From the NCBI GenBank assembly GCA_041175665.1, contig JBEDEM010000023.1:1-26693 (forward strand): 26,693 bases of DNA, written 5' to 3'. A program made the translations under genes and the position numbers. Origin of the DNA: UBA3064 sp016868095. GTDB taxonomy: Bacteria > Pseudomonadota > Gammaproteobacteria > Burkholderiales > Burkholderiaceae_E. Below, in pieces: positions 15,539-22,576 of the stretch. The notes beneath the pieces are model-generated. The model saw only the letters and a program-made list of their open reading frames with translations. It did not search any database and was not told the origin of the DNA. Every line of letters begins with the position of its first letter. Positions within the stretch are counted from its first letter, which is position 1.

Positions 15539-16549
15539 TCAATTCCTCATGCGCTCTAAGGCCTGAGGCCATACCTCAGGATTTATCGCATGCTTGGGAC
15601 ATTGGCGCAGCAACAATGACTCGGTCAATGCTTCAAAACAGGACATGCCGTTTCGCTGGTGTGCGTCTGCGGTATGTCCGGCCAAATGCGGTGTGATGAC
15701 CAGATGCGGGGTCTGCCAAAGCGGTGAATCGCTTGTTAGGCTGCGACTTGCAACCACATCGATCGCCGCGCCAGCAAGACGCCCATCAACTAAGGCTTTG
15801 CACATGGCCTGCTCGTCGAGCACTTCGCCTCGTGAGGCATTGACCACAATCGCTCGTGCTGGTAGCGCGTCAAACCATGCTTGGCTGACGAGGCCCTCGG
15901 TCGAGGCGCTGAGAGCGATGCAAGGTACTAAGACCTCGGTCTGAGGCAGTGCGGCAAGTGCCTCGCTCATCGATATAAATTCAAGCGAAGCATGTTCAGC
16001 CTTAAAGGCTTCGGGGCGTCGGCAGGCGATCGTGACCTTAGCCCGCAGGCCGATACAAAGCATATGACTTAAATGTTGTGCGATAGCACCAAAACCTAAG
16101 ATCAACACCTTTTTCCCTGCCAGATCAACAGCGGCCCCCGTGAAACGCTTTCTTGCGATGGACCAACCCTGCATGCGGCTTGCCTCAACGATGTCGGGCA
16201 GGCGATGCAAGAGCGATAAGATCTGGCTTAAGCACCACTCGGCAACACTTACCGCGTTGCCACCGGGTACTCTGCTAATGCAAATGCCCGCATCGCTACA
16301 GGCTTTCACAGGAATCACATCGACGCCACTGCCATGGCGTGCGATATGGACTAACGATGGCGCAAGCTCAGCGATCGTATCGGGTAGGTCGTCTCGGACG
16401 ACCATCCCCTGAGGGTCGAGCCGTTGCGCTGCCTCGGCAATCGACTCAATACTTGCATCTTTGGCGGTATGAAAATCAAATCGTTCAAGAAATAGCGACT
16501 CAATCGCTCGGTCTAGTGATTTGGTCGCAAGAATCCGCGGCTTCGTCAT
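15539..16549 (-). CDS. NAD-binding D-2-hydroxyacid dehydrogenase family protein with altered active site
   Basis: Protein of 336 residues with the two-domain D-isomer 2-hydroxyacid dehydrogenase fold (SerA, hydroxypyruvate reductase). Seen: VHIARHGSGVDVIPV, the nucleotide-binding loop GFGAIA (152-157, last Gly of GxGxxG replaced by Ala), catalytic Arg240 in VNASRGEVLDE and the catalytic His288 in ITPHLAGHT. The expected catalytic Glu, which pairs with the His in the family, is replaced: the segment reads IDVVASRSL, with Arg269 where E. coli SerA has Glu269. It may therefore have shifted substrate preference, weak activity or a non-catalytic role. It is the last gene of the minus-strand operon, six bases after the receptor gene stop. 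A ribosome binding site is weak. Confidence 0.88.
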   Translation of the reverse strand: MTKPRILATKSLDRAIESLFLERFDFHTAKDASIESIAEAAQRLDPQGMVVRDDLPDTIAELAPSLVHIARHGSGVDVIPVKACSDAGICISRVPGGNAVSVAEWCLSQILSLLHRLPDIVEASRMQGWSIARKRFTGAAVDLAGKKVLILGFGAIAQHLSHMLCIGLRAKVTIACRRPEAFKAEHASLEFISMSEALAALPQTEVLVPCIALSASTEGLVSQAWFDALPARAIVVNASRGEVLDEQAMCKALVDGRLAGAAIDVVASRSLTSDSPLWQTPHLVITPHLAGHTADAHQRNGMSCFEALTESLLLRQCPKHAINPEVWPQALERMRN

Positions 16550-16555
16550 CGCTGG

Positions 16556-17644
16556 TTACTGGGGTTCAACACCGGTTTCGATGATCACATTTCGCCATTT
16601 TGCGGTTTCAGTCTTTATAAAATTATAAAAATCACTCGGGGATCCACCAGCCGGGTCAGCTCCTGCTGTCACGAGCTTTGTTTGCACCGCGGGCAGTTTG
16701 AGCGCTTCGTTGGTTGCCTTATTGATTTCGCGTACGACCTGGTCGGGTACACCCTTTGGCGCAAGAAAACCAAACCATGAACCCGAATCGAAATCAGATA
16801 AACCGCGCTCTTTCATCGTTGGCACCTCAGGCAATGCCCGACTCCGTTCGAGACTGGTGACTGCGAGCGCCCTTACCTTCCCGGCCTTAATTTGGGGCAT
16901 GATCGAAGGTGCTGTGGCAAACATAAATTGAATACGGCCGGCAAGCAGGTCTTGCACAGCTTCAGCGCCACGATAAGGAATATGCTGAATCTTCGTCTTC
17001 GTGCGAAGACCGAAAAGTGCACCCGATAAATGGGCCGCTGTACCGATGCCGGTTGAACCGTAATTGAACTTATCGGGATTTTGCTCGAGGAGCTTGATAA
17101 ATTCTTCAACCGTCTTTGCTGGAATCGACGGATGGACCACAAGGACGTTTGATACATCAGCGATAAGAACGATCGGTACGAGGTCAACGAGCGGGTTATA
17201 TGAAAGCTTTTTAATCAGTGTAGGATTGACTGCCAGGGGGCCGACCGAAGCACAAAGCAAGGTGTAGCCATCAGCAGGCGCGCGGACCGCTAAATCGGTG
17301 CCTAAGGTACCTCCTGCACCTCCCTTGTTCTCAACGACAAAGCTTTGCTTCCAACGTTCGGTGAAGTGGCCAGACATTTCGCGGGCCAATATATCGGTGG
17401 TGCCACCGGCACTGAAGGGCACGATGATTCGAACCGATTTTGAAGGGTAGTTAGCTTGCGCATGAGCTGAATCGGTCAGACCTAGGCTTGCGCTGCCAAA
17501 AAGTCCAAGACTAAGTGCCTTCAGGGTTTGGCGGCGGAGAGCATCCTCGTCTGTCAGTACTTGCTGTTTGCAGTCAGAAGCGCTTGAGATCTTCTGTGTG
17601 GCTTGGTCGTTCGATCCTTGAAACGATTGAAGGGTATGTGTCAC
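16556..17644 (-). CDS. Bug-family tripartite tricarboxylate transporter receptor (TctC-like)
   Basis: Periplasmic solute receptor of 362 residues. The mature start YPSKSVRIIVPFSAGGTTDI (about 66-85) is the family hallmark; the ligand-binding GGAGGTLGTDLA and later PYRGAEAVQDLLAG also fit. The leader is long and has RR at 37-38 followed by QTLKALSLGLFG and an AHA cleavage site near 60-62, which looks like a Tat signal. The start is GTG in a GTGA overlap with the stop of the MmgE/PrpD gene; no internal ATG precedes the signal. No TctA/TctB membrane subunits are nearby, so it is an orphan receptor, as is common in Burkholderiales. Ligands of the family are mostly carboxylic acids, which fits the operon. 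Confidence 0.92.
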   Translation of the reverse strand: MTHTLQSFQGSNDQATQKISSASDCKQQVLTDEDALRRQTLKALSLGLFGSASLGLTDSAHAQANYPSKSVRIIVPFSAGGTTDILAREMSGHFTERWKQSFVVENKGGAGGTLGTDLAVRAPADGYTLLCASVGPLAVNPTLIKKLSYNPLVDLVPIVLIADVSNVLVVHPSIPAKTVEEFIKLLEQNPDKFNYGSTGIGTAAHLSGALFGLRTKTKIQHIPYRGAEAVQDLLAGRIQFMFATAPSIMPQIKAGKVRALAVTSLERSRALPEVPTMKERGLSDFDSGSWFGFLAPKGVPDQVVREINKATNEALKLPAVQTKLVTAGADPAGGSPSDFYNFIKTETAKWRNVIIETGVEPQ

Positions 17645-19011
17645 GTAGGTCTCCTAAAGCAAAGGTTATCGTTTGAATGTTCTATATGCCAGAGTAATTC
17701 AAGAGCAGCGCTTGCGCCGGTTTCCCCCAATTGGGCGCTTGATAATTCTAAAAATTTATCGCTCAGTGCGGCGTCCGATAAGGGAGCATCGGGGTCACCG
17801 ATTCTTGTTGGCTGGAAATACGCTTCGCGCTTTCCATCAGGCAAATTAAAGGTCACGCTTGCTGCTCGTTGCTTAGGAAAGGCAGCACTGATGGCAGCGT
17901 CTTCACGCACATCGATCCGCTTCATGAGTTCGCGTATTGCGGGATCTTCAAGTCTTGAAGCAGACACCGCATCGAGTCGAACGGCGCCATATAGCAGCGC
18001 ATGGGCAACAACGTAACGCATGCTGAATTTAGCCTCGGCAGCGGTTCTTGGTTGGGCGATATTGGCAACCGCAAGCGCTTCGGCATAGCTTGCAACCTCG
18101 ATGGATTGAATCTCCTCGAGGATGTTGTTGCGACTGAGCTGGAGTCTTTGCTGCAAGATCAATGCGCCATCGATCGCCGCAAACGTATGGCCGCAACAAC
18201 CGTGGTTTTTAAAGGTCATCGATGCAATATGCCAACGGCTTCCTAAAGCCTCGGTTGCCTTGGACCAGTCTGCGGCACTGCTCATGGCAACACCAAAACC
18301 TGCATCACCGTCGAGTACATCGAGCGATCCGATAAGGCCCTTGCTTGCCCCAAGACCCGCAAGTACGCCTGCCTCAGCAGCACGACCTGCGTGAAGCGGT
18401 TTTGAATGCGAATCCATGCGAAAAGCCTGCTGCAAACCTGCAGCAAATGAGGCAACCACCGCTAATGCATGTTGAATCTGGGCGGGCTTGGCCTTTAACA
18501 AAGCGCTTGCAGCGATAGCAGCGCCGAAGCTTCCGATCGTTCCTGTGTTGTGCCAGTAGCGATAATGCGCGCGCCCCATGACCACTCCGATTCGAGTGGA
18601 AATCTCATAGCCTGCAATCACCGCACGCAGCAAATCAATCCCTTTCGCATGCTGCATGGCTGCAAGGGCTAAGGCTGCGCCAATCGTAGGCGCCCCAGGG
18701 TGATAAATCGCATCCTTAAAGATGTCATCGAATTCAACCAGATGAGCAGCGGTACCCTGCAGCAGGGCCGCTGTGCGGGGGCTGCATGCCTCACCCATCA
18801 GTGTCTTGCTGGCTTGCGGGACTGCTGGGTCCATTTCATGGGCGAGCGCGGCACGTAGCAAGGGCATCGGCTCTTCGTTCCAGCCAGCGATCGCACAGGC
18901 ACAAAAGTCGATCAGCGCGCGCTTGGCATGATGACAGAGATCAGGGTCGAGTCTTTGTTGCATCGTTGCCGATGTGAATTCGCCCAGTTCAAGCAGCAGC
19001 GGTTTAGTCAT
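17641..19011 (-). CDS. MmgE/PrpD family protein (2-methylcitrate dehydratase-like)
   Basis: Cytoplasmic protein of 456 residues. The N-terminal helical domain begins with the usual HHAKRALIDFCACAIAG (about 27-43), followed by GTAAHLVEFDDIFKDAIYHPGA, GIDLLRAVIAGYEISTRIG and KNHGCCGHTFAAIDG, all typical of MmgE/PrpD proteins. Characterised members dehydrate 2-methylcitrate, decarboxylate cis-aconitate or epimerise iminodisuccinate, so the family name does not define the reaction. It sits between a class II aldolase (three bases upstream) and a carboxylate receptor, without methylcitrate synthase or lyase genes, so a propionate role is unlikely. A dehydration or decarboxylation step on a hydroxy-carboxylic acid is inferred. 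Confidence 0.92.
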   Translation of the reverse strand: MTKPLLLELGEFTSATMQQRLDPDLCHHAKRALIDFCACAIAGWNEEPMPLLRAALAHEMDPAVPQASKTLMGEACSPRTAALLQGTAAHLVEFDDIFKDAIYHPGAPTIGAALALAAMQHAKGIDLLRAVIAGYEISTRIGVVMGRAHYRYWHNTGTIGSFGAAIAASALLKAKPAQIQHALAVVASFAAGLQQAFRMDSHSKPLHAGRAAEAGVLAGLGASKGLIGSLDVLDGDAGFGVAMSSAADWSKATEALGSRWHIASMTFKNHGCCGHTFAAIDGALILQQRLQLSRNNILEEIQSIEVASYAEALAVANIAQPRTAAEAKFSMRYVVAHALLYGAVRLDAVSASRLEDPAIRELMKRIDVREDAAISAAFPKQRAASVTFNLPDGKREAYFQPTRIGDPDAPLSDAALSDKFLELSSAQLGETGASAALELLWHIEHSNDNLCFRRPT

Positions 19012-19014
19012 GGT

Positions 19015-19860
19015 CTAGGTTTTATAAGATGGATCGATGCGATCGGCAAGCCTTCGCATGGCAGGCCATTCAAGCAACCCATAAGGGCGTCGTGAACCGG
19101 GCTTATACATATGATTTGTTTTTGCGACGACGCTTGCCGGTGGCATAACCAACGGTGTACTGCAAGCTGAAGCAAGCAATTGGGCTTTGCATGCGCGCTC
19201 GATACGGTAAGTATTATTGAACGCTTCGGCAATCGAACGGCCAACGGCCAGCACGCCATGATTCCTCAAAAACATGACATCGTTTTGCCCAAGATTATGG
19301 AGTAGTCGCTCGCGCTCTCCTAACTCGAGCACAACACCTTCATAGTCATGGTAGCCCACATGCTCAAAACGCATGGCTGTCTGCGTGATGGGCAGCAAGC
19401 CTTGCGCAAGCGCCGAGACCGCCATGGTTGCTAATGAGTGGGTGTGGATGACGCCCTCAAGTTCGGGTCGTGCTTCGTGAATGGCGGCGTGAATCACCCA
19501 GCCCGCTGGGTTGAACTGATAGGCCAGGCCTTTCGGGAAATCGGGGGCCCACAGCACATCACCTGCGAGACTGACTTTGATAAGACTTGAAGCGGTAATT
19601 TCCTCATAAAGCAGTCCGAAGGCATTGAGCAAAAAGCTGTCACTGCCTGGAATACGGACCGAAATATGGTTATAAATTAAATCATCCATGGCAAAGTGCT
19701 TGACCAGGCGGTAAGCACAAGCACAATCCACACGGGCCTGCCATTCCACATCGCTCACTTCGCCGCGAACACTGCGCCACTGCAAGGGTGGATAGTCCGT
19801 ATCGGGCTCAAGTTCGGGGTAGCCTTTGCGGATGTCCTGAATGAAATCGTTGGCTTTCAT
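19015..19860 (-). CDS. Class II aldolase/adducin family protein
   Basis: Zn-dependent aldolase-fold enzyme of 281 residues. The three zinc ligands are visible: His139 and His141 in GVIHTHSLAT and His201 in FLRNHGVLAVG. The NHISVRIPG motif (64-72) is the conserved substrate-side loop, and Glu86-Glu87 (LLYEEIT) lie in the region of the catalytic acid of fuculose-phosphate aldolase. Members cleave sugar phosphates, decarboxylate or demethylate small hydroxy acids, so the substrate is open. ATG 19860 was preferred over TTG 19878 although the ribosome binding site is poor for both. It is the first clear gene of a four-gene operon and lies opposite the SDR gene across a 190-base control region. Confidence 0.9.
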   Translation of the reverse strand: MKANDFIQDIRKGYPELEPDTDYPPLQWRSVRGEVSDVEWQARVDCACAYRLVKHFAMDDLIYNHISVRIPGSDSFLLNAFGLLYEEITASSLIKVSLAGDVLWAPDFPKGLAYQFNPAGWVIHAAIHEARPELEGVIHTHSLATMAVSALAQGLLPITQTAMRFEHVGYHDYEGVVLELGERERLLHNLGQNDVMFLRNHGVLAVGRSIAEAFNNTYRIERACKAQLLASACSTPLVMPPASVVAKTNHMYKPGSRRPYGLLEWPAMRRLADRIDPSYKT

Positions 19861-19883
19861 GAGGGGTTGTCGTTCCAAAAATG

Positions 19884-19976
19884 TTATTCGCAGGCTGCTT
19901 GGAGGCTTTTTTGGCCTTCATCGGAGGCGTTGCGATCGTAATCCAGATTGACGAGAAGTCCGGCTAGCTTGAGCAT
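19884..19976 (-). CDS. Possible small ORF (30 aa) ahead of the aldolase gene
   Basis: The minus-strand frame reads MLKLAGLLVNLDYDRNASDE followed by ten more residues ending ACE and a TAA stop, 23 bases before the aldolase ATG. Codon choice looks like that of neighbouring genes and the frame stays open upstream to 20069 inside the SDR start region. No ribosome binding site precedes the ATG, and I do not recognise the peptide. It may be a leader peptide, a relic of a longer gene or chance. Confidence 0.25.
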   Translation of the reverse strand: MLKLAGLLVNLDYDRNASDEGQKSLQAACE

Positions 19977-20026
19977 GTCAATCGGGGTAACAGGTTCAAC
20001 TTTTTGAATTTTTTGCCATGATTGAC
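19977..20026. promoter_or_regulatory. Nested dyad in aldolase/SDR divergent control region
   Basis: Two inverted repeats share one centre (between 20001 and 20002). The outer arms are GTCAATC (19977-19983) and GATTGAC (20020-20026). The inner arms are TTCAA (19995-19999) and TTGAA (20004-20008). Counting all positions, about 17 of 25 pairs match across the 50 bases. It ends 24 bases before the SDR start codon. It is a good candidate operator for a dimeric or tetrameric regulator acting on both divergent units, or a leader hairpin; no regulator gene is in the window. Confidence 0.45.
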
Positions 20027-20050
20027 GCGCGAAAAAAGGATTCTTAGCAG

Positions 20051-20827
20051 ATGAGTGGATACAAAGCATTTGATTTGAGCGGCCAGGTCGCCTTGATTAC
20101 CGGAGGAAACTCTGGCATCGGTCTGGGCATGGCACAGGCGGTGGCAGAGGCAGGAGCCGATGTGGTGATTTGGGGGACTAATGCGGAAAAAAACGCTAAA
20201 GCACTGGCCCAACTCGCACCAAGCGGACGCAAGCTGCGCGCTTTTCAGTGTGATGTGTCCAAGGAATCCGAAGTTGAAGAGGTCTTTGCCAAGAGCCTTG
20301 CTGAGATGGGAAAAATCGACGCTTGTTTTGCCAATGCTGGTGTTGGTGGCGGCGGCAAGAAATCCTTTGTTGAGATGAGCGCTGATGAGTGGCGGCGTGT
20401 CATGGCCGTGAATCTGGATGGTGCCTTTTACACCTTCCGGGCAGCGGCGCGACATTTGGTTGAGCGGGGCCAAGGCGGGCGACTGATTGGAACTGCCTCA
20501 CTGGCAGCCATTGAAGGCGCAGCGCGTAACGAGCATTATGGTGCCACCAAGGGCGGTATGGTGAGCATGATCCGCGCGCTTGCGGTTGAGTTTGCGCGCT
20601 ATGGGATTACCGCCAACGCGGTTCTTCCCGGGTGGATCGCCACCGATATGACCGCTGGCCTAACCAGCAATGAGAAGTTTGCCAGTCATGTGTTGCAACG
20701 TGTGCCTATGCGACGTTGGGGCGAGGGTGAGGATTTCGGCGGCATCGCGGTTTATTTGATGAGCAGAGCCTCCTCTTTTCACACCGGCGATTCGTTTTTA
20801 ATCGACGGTGGATACGCGCTCTACTGA
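20051..20827 (+). CDS. Short-chain dehydrogenase/reductase (SDR)
   Basis: Classical SDR oxidoreductase of 258 residues using NAD(H) or NADP(H) on an alcohol/ketone. Seen: cofactor loop TGGNSGIG (18-25 region), CDVS (67-70), FANAG (93-97), structural Asn121 in MAVNLDGAF, catalytic Ser150, Tyr163 and Lys167 (YGATK), and the C-terminal DGGY. Absence of an Arg directly after the glycine loop leaves cofactor choice open. AAGGA lies ten bases upstream of the ATG. It is divergent from the aldolase operon and shares its control region, so it probably serves the same pathway. Its 3' end overlaps the convergent xdhC gene by 30 bases. Confidence 0.93.
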   Translation: MSGYKAFDLSGQVALITGGNSGIGLGMAQAVAEAGADVVIWGTNAEKNAKALAQLAPSGRKLRAFQCDVSKESEVEEVFAKSLAEMGKIDACFANAGVGGGGKKSFVEMSADEWRRVMAVNLDGAFYTFRAAARHLVERGQGGRLIGTASLAAIEGAARNEHYGATKGGMVSMIRALAVEFARYGITANAVLPGWIATDMTAGLTSNEKFASHVLQRVPMRRWGEGEDFGGIAVYLMSRASSFHTGDSFLIDGGYALY

Positions 20828-21814
20828 ACAGGCACTTGCCGCGATGGGGCCGTCGTCGCGTCGCTGCACAATCGCGACGGCGTATTTGGCAGCAGTGATT
20901 TCGGCAAGTATCGAGATCGCCATTTCGGGCGGTGTTTTTGCGCCGATAAAGAGCCCGACAGGGCCATAAAGCCGCGCAATTTCTTCATCACTTAAGTCAA
21001 AGAGCTTTAAGCGCTCTTTGCGTTTGGCGGTGTTGGCTCGCGACCCCAAGGCACCGATGTAAAAAGCGGGTGATTTCAAGGCTTCGAGCAAGGCCATATC
21101 GTCAAGTTTGGGATCGTGGGTAAGTGCCACCACAGCGGTATGGTTATCAATGCCGAGACGAATCAGTTCGTCATCGGGCATGCCGCGCGAGAACTCAACG
21201 CCAGGAAACTGAATACCTTCGGCAAACTCGTCCCGGGGGTCGATGACCACGATCTGGTAATCGGCAGCGAGCGCCATCTGGCATAAATACTGAGACAACT
21301 GGCCTGCACCGATCATGATCAAACGCCACCTCGGCCCATGGACACAATTCATTTGTTTGCCGTCGAATCGAAAGTGGTCGGCGCGGTTTGCATCGCGAAT
21401 CTCAAAATCGCCGCTTGCCATATCCAGCACCCGAAGGCTCATGCGCTTTTCAGCAACACGACTGCGCAATTGCCGCAAACCCTCAAGGCTCGGGTGGGGT
21501 TCGACAACAACGCGAACGCTGCCCCCGCAAGGCAAGCCAAAGCGTGCAGCCTCCTCTTTGCTCACACCATAAAGCACCGTCTGTGGCTTTAACGCCGGCA
21601 TGATTTCGCTTTGAACCCTCGCGATCAAATCGTCTTCGACACAGCCCCCGGAGACTGACCCGACGACCTGGCCATCATCGCGCACGGCAAGCCACGAGCC
21701 CACTGGGCGTGGCGATGAGCCCCAAGTTTCTACAACCGTAACAAGGGCCACGCGGCGCGACTGCTCCATCCAGCCAATGCAGGTATTGAGTACTGAAAAG
21801 TCGGTGCTATCCAT
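20798..21814 (-). CDS. XdhC/CoxI family molybdenum-enzyme maturation protein
   Basis: Protein of 338 residues. The N-terminal XdhC domain has SGGCVEDDL (Cys58) and FGLPCGGSVRV (Cys96); the C-terminal Rossmann-like domain has MIGAGQLSQ (167-174), VVIDPRDEFA and ALTHDPKLDD, then YIGALGSRANTAKRKERL. XdhC proteins bind molybdenum cofactor, protect it and help insert its sulfurated form into xanthine dehydrogenase-type enzymes; CoxI proteins serve CO-dehydrogenase-like hydroxylases. No molybdenum hydroxylase subunits are in the window. The adjacent coxG-like gene, divergent from this one across 96 bases, supports a link to such an enzyme elsewhere. The 3' end overlaps the SDR gene. Confidence 0.92.
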   Translation of the reverse strand: MDSTDFSVLNTCIGWMEQSRRVALVTVVETWGSSPRPVGSWLAVRDDGQVVGSVSGGCVEDDLIARVQSEIMPALKPQTVLYGVSKEEAARFGLPCGGSVRVVVEPHPSLEGLRQLRSRVAEKRMSLRVLDMASGDFEIRDANRADHFRFDGKQMNCVHGPRWRLIMIGAGQLSQYLCQMALAADYQIVVIDPRDEFAEGIQFPGVEFSRGMPDDELIRLGIDNHTAVVALTHDPKLDDMALLEALKSPAFYIGALGSRANTAKRKERLKLFDLSDEEIARLYGPVGLFIGAKTPPEMAISILAEITAAKYAVAIVQRRDDGPIAASACSVERVSTVD

Positions 21815-21853
21815 TGCTTCGTTCCGTTGCTGTGGTTTATCGAGTCTTAGGAC

Positions 21854-21883
21854 TTAACCCTGCGATGGTAATGCGACTATTAT
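21854..21883 (+). promoter_or_regulatory. Possible sigma-70 promoter for the coxG operon
   Basis: TATTAT at 21878-21883 resembles a -10 box and TTAACC at 21854-21859 a weak -35 box, separated by 18 bases. The site is 27 bases before the coxG start codon. Only four of six bases match the -35 consensus. Confidence 0.3.
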
Positions 21884-21910
21884 CGACTGTCTTGTCAAAG
21901 GAGTACGACC

Positions 21911-22576
21911 ATGCAGGTTGTGTTGGAAAAAGAGTACCCAGTTGCCGCACCGCTGGAAGCGGCCTGGCAGGTGCTCTCAGATGTTCAGGCGCTTGCGACC
22001 TGCATGCCAGGCGCGAGCATTACCGAAAAGGTCGACGACACCCACTTCAAGGGTCAGGTGAAAGTGAAGGTGGGACCTGCCAGTGCCAATTTTGGCGGCG
22101 ATATCGAACTCAAAGGCGTCGACGCAGCGGCTTATCAAATACAAATGCTTGGCAAAGGCGCTGACAAGGGCGGATCTTCAGCCAGCATGGACCTCACGGC
22201 CAGTTTGGTCGTTGTGGATGCAAGCAGCTGCAAATTGGTGGGTAAGGCCGAAGTGACGGTCACGGGGAAATTTGCCCAATTTGGCGGACGGATGATGAAT
22301 TCGGTGTCTGACATGATTCTTGGCCAGTTTGCGCAGAATTTCTCAAATCGCGCCCAAATGCAGGCCATGCAGCAAAGCGCCAAGCCAGTGGCCGGGGAAT
22401 CGTCGGCACAGTCGGGCGGATCAAGTGCTGCACCAAATGGACCGGCTGCCGAAGCGGCAACCGATATCGACGCAGCCAATCACGCGCAGGGCAAAGCTGC
22501 GCCTGTGCAAGAGCTCAATGCAATAGGCCTTCTTTGGGGATTGATTAAGCGATTTTTTGCAGGATTGTTTCGATGA
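21911..22576 (+). CDS. CoxG-like SRPBCC domain protein (CO dehydrogenase subunit G family)
   Basis: Protein of 221 residues. Residues 1 to about 150 form an SRPBCC (START-like) domain: EYPVAAPLEAAWQVLSDVQ, ATCMPGA, HFKGQVKVKVGP and GKAEVTVTGKFAQFGGRMM. A low-complexity Ala/Gly/Ser linker follows (about 155-200), then a short hydrophobic-amphipathic tail LNAIGLLWGLIKRFFAGLFR that could anchor it to the membrane. In Oligotropha, CoxG helps attach CO dehydrogenase to the cytoplasmic membrane. AAAGGAG lies about eight bases upstream of the start. It is coupled by ATGA to a thiolase-like gene, an unusual partner. A lipid- or CoA-ester-binding role for the SRPBCC domain is possible. Confidence 0.9.
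   Translation: MQVVLEKEYPVAAPLEAAWQVLSDVQALATCMPGASITEKVDDTHFKGQVKVKVGPASANFGGDIELKGVDAAAYQIQMLGKGADKGGSSASMDLTASLVVVDASSCKLVGKAEVTVTGKFAQFGGRMMNSVSDMILGQFAQNFSNRAQMQAMQQSAKPVAGESSAQSGGSSAAPNGPAAEAATDIDAANHAQGKAAPVQELNAIGLLWGLIKRFFAGLFR

Noticed and set aside
19964..20473. 169-codon minus-strand frame opposite the SDR gene
   Set aside because: The opposite strand encodes a complete SDR with all catalytic motifs; this frame has no recognisable features.
20851..20882. Hairpin CGTCGTCGCG / CGCGACGGCG as an SDR terminator
   Set aside because: The stem is imperfect, lies inside xdhC coding sequence and is not followed by a T run.
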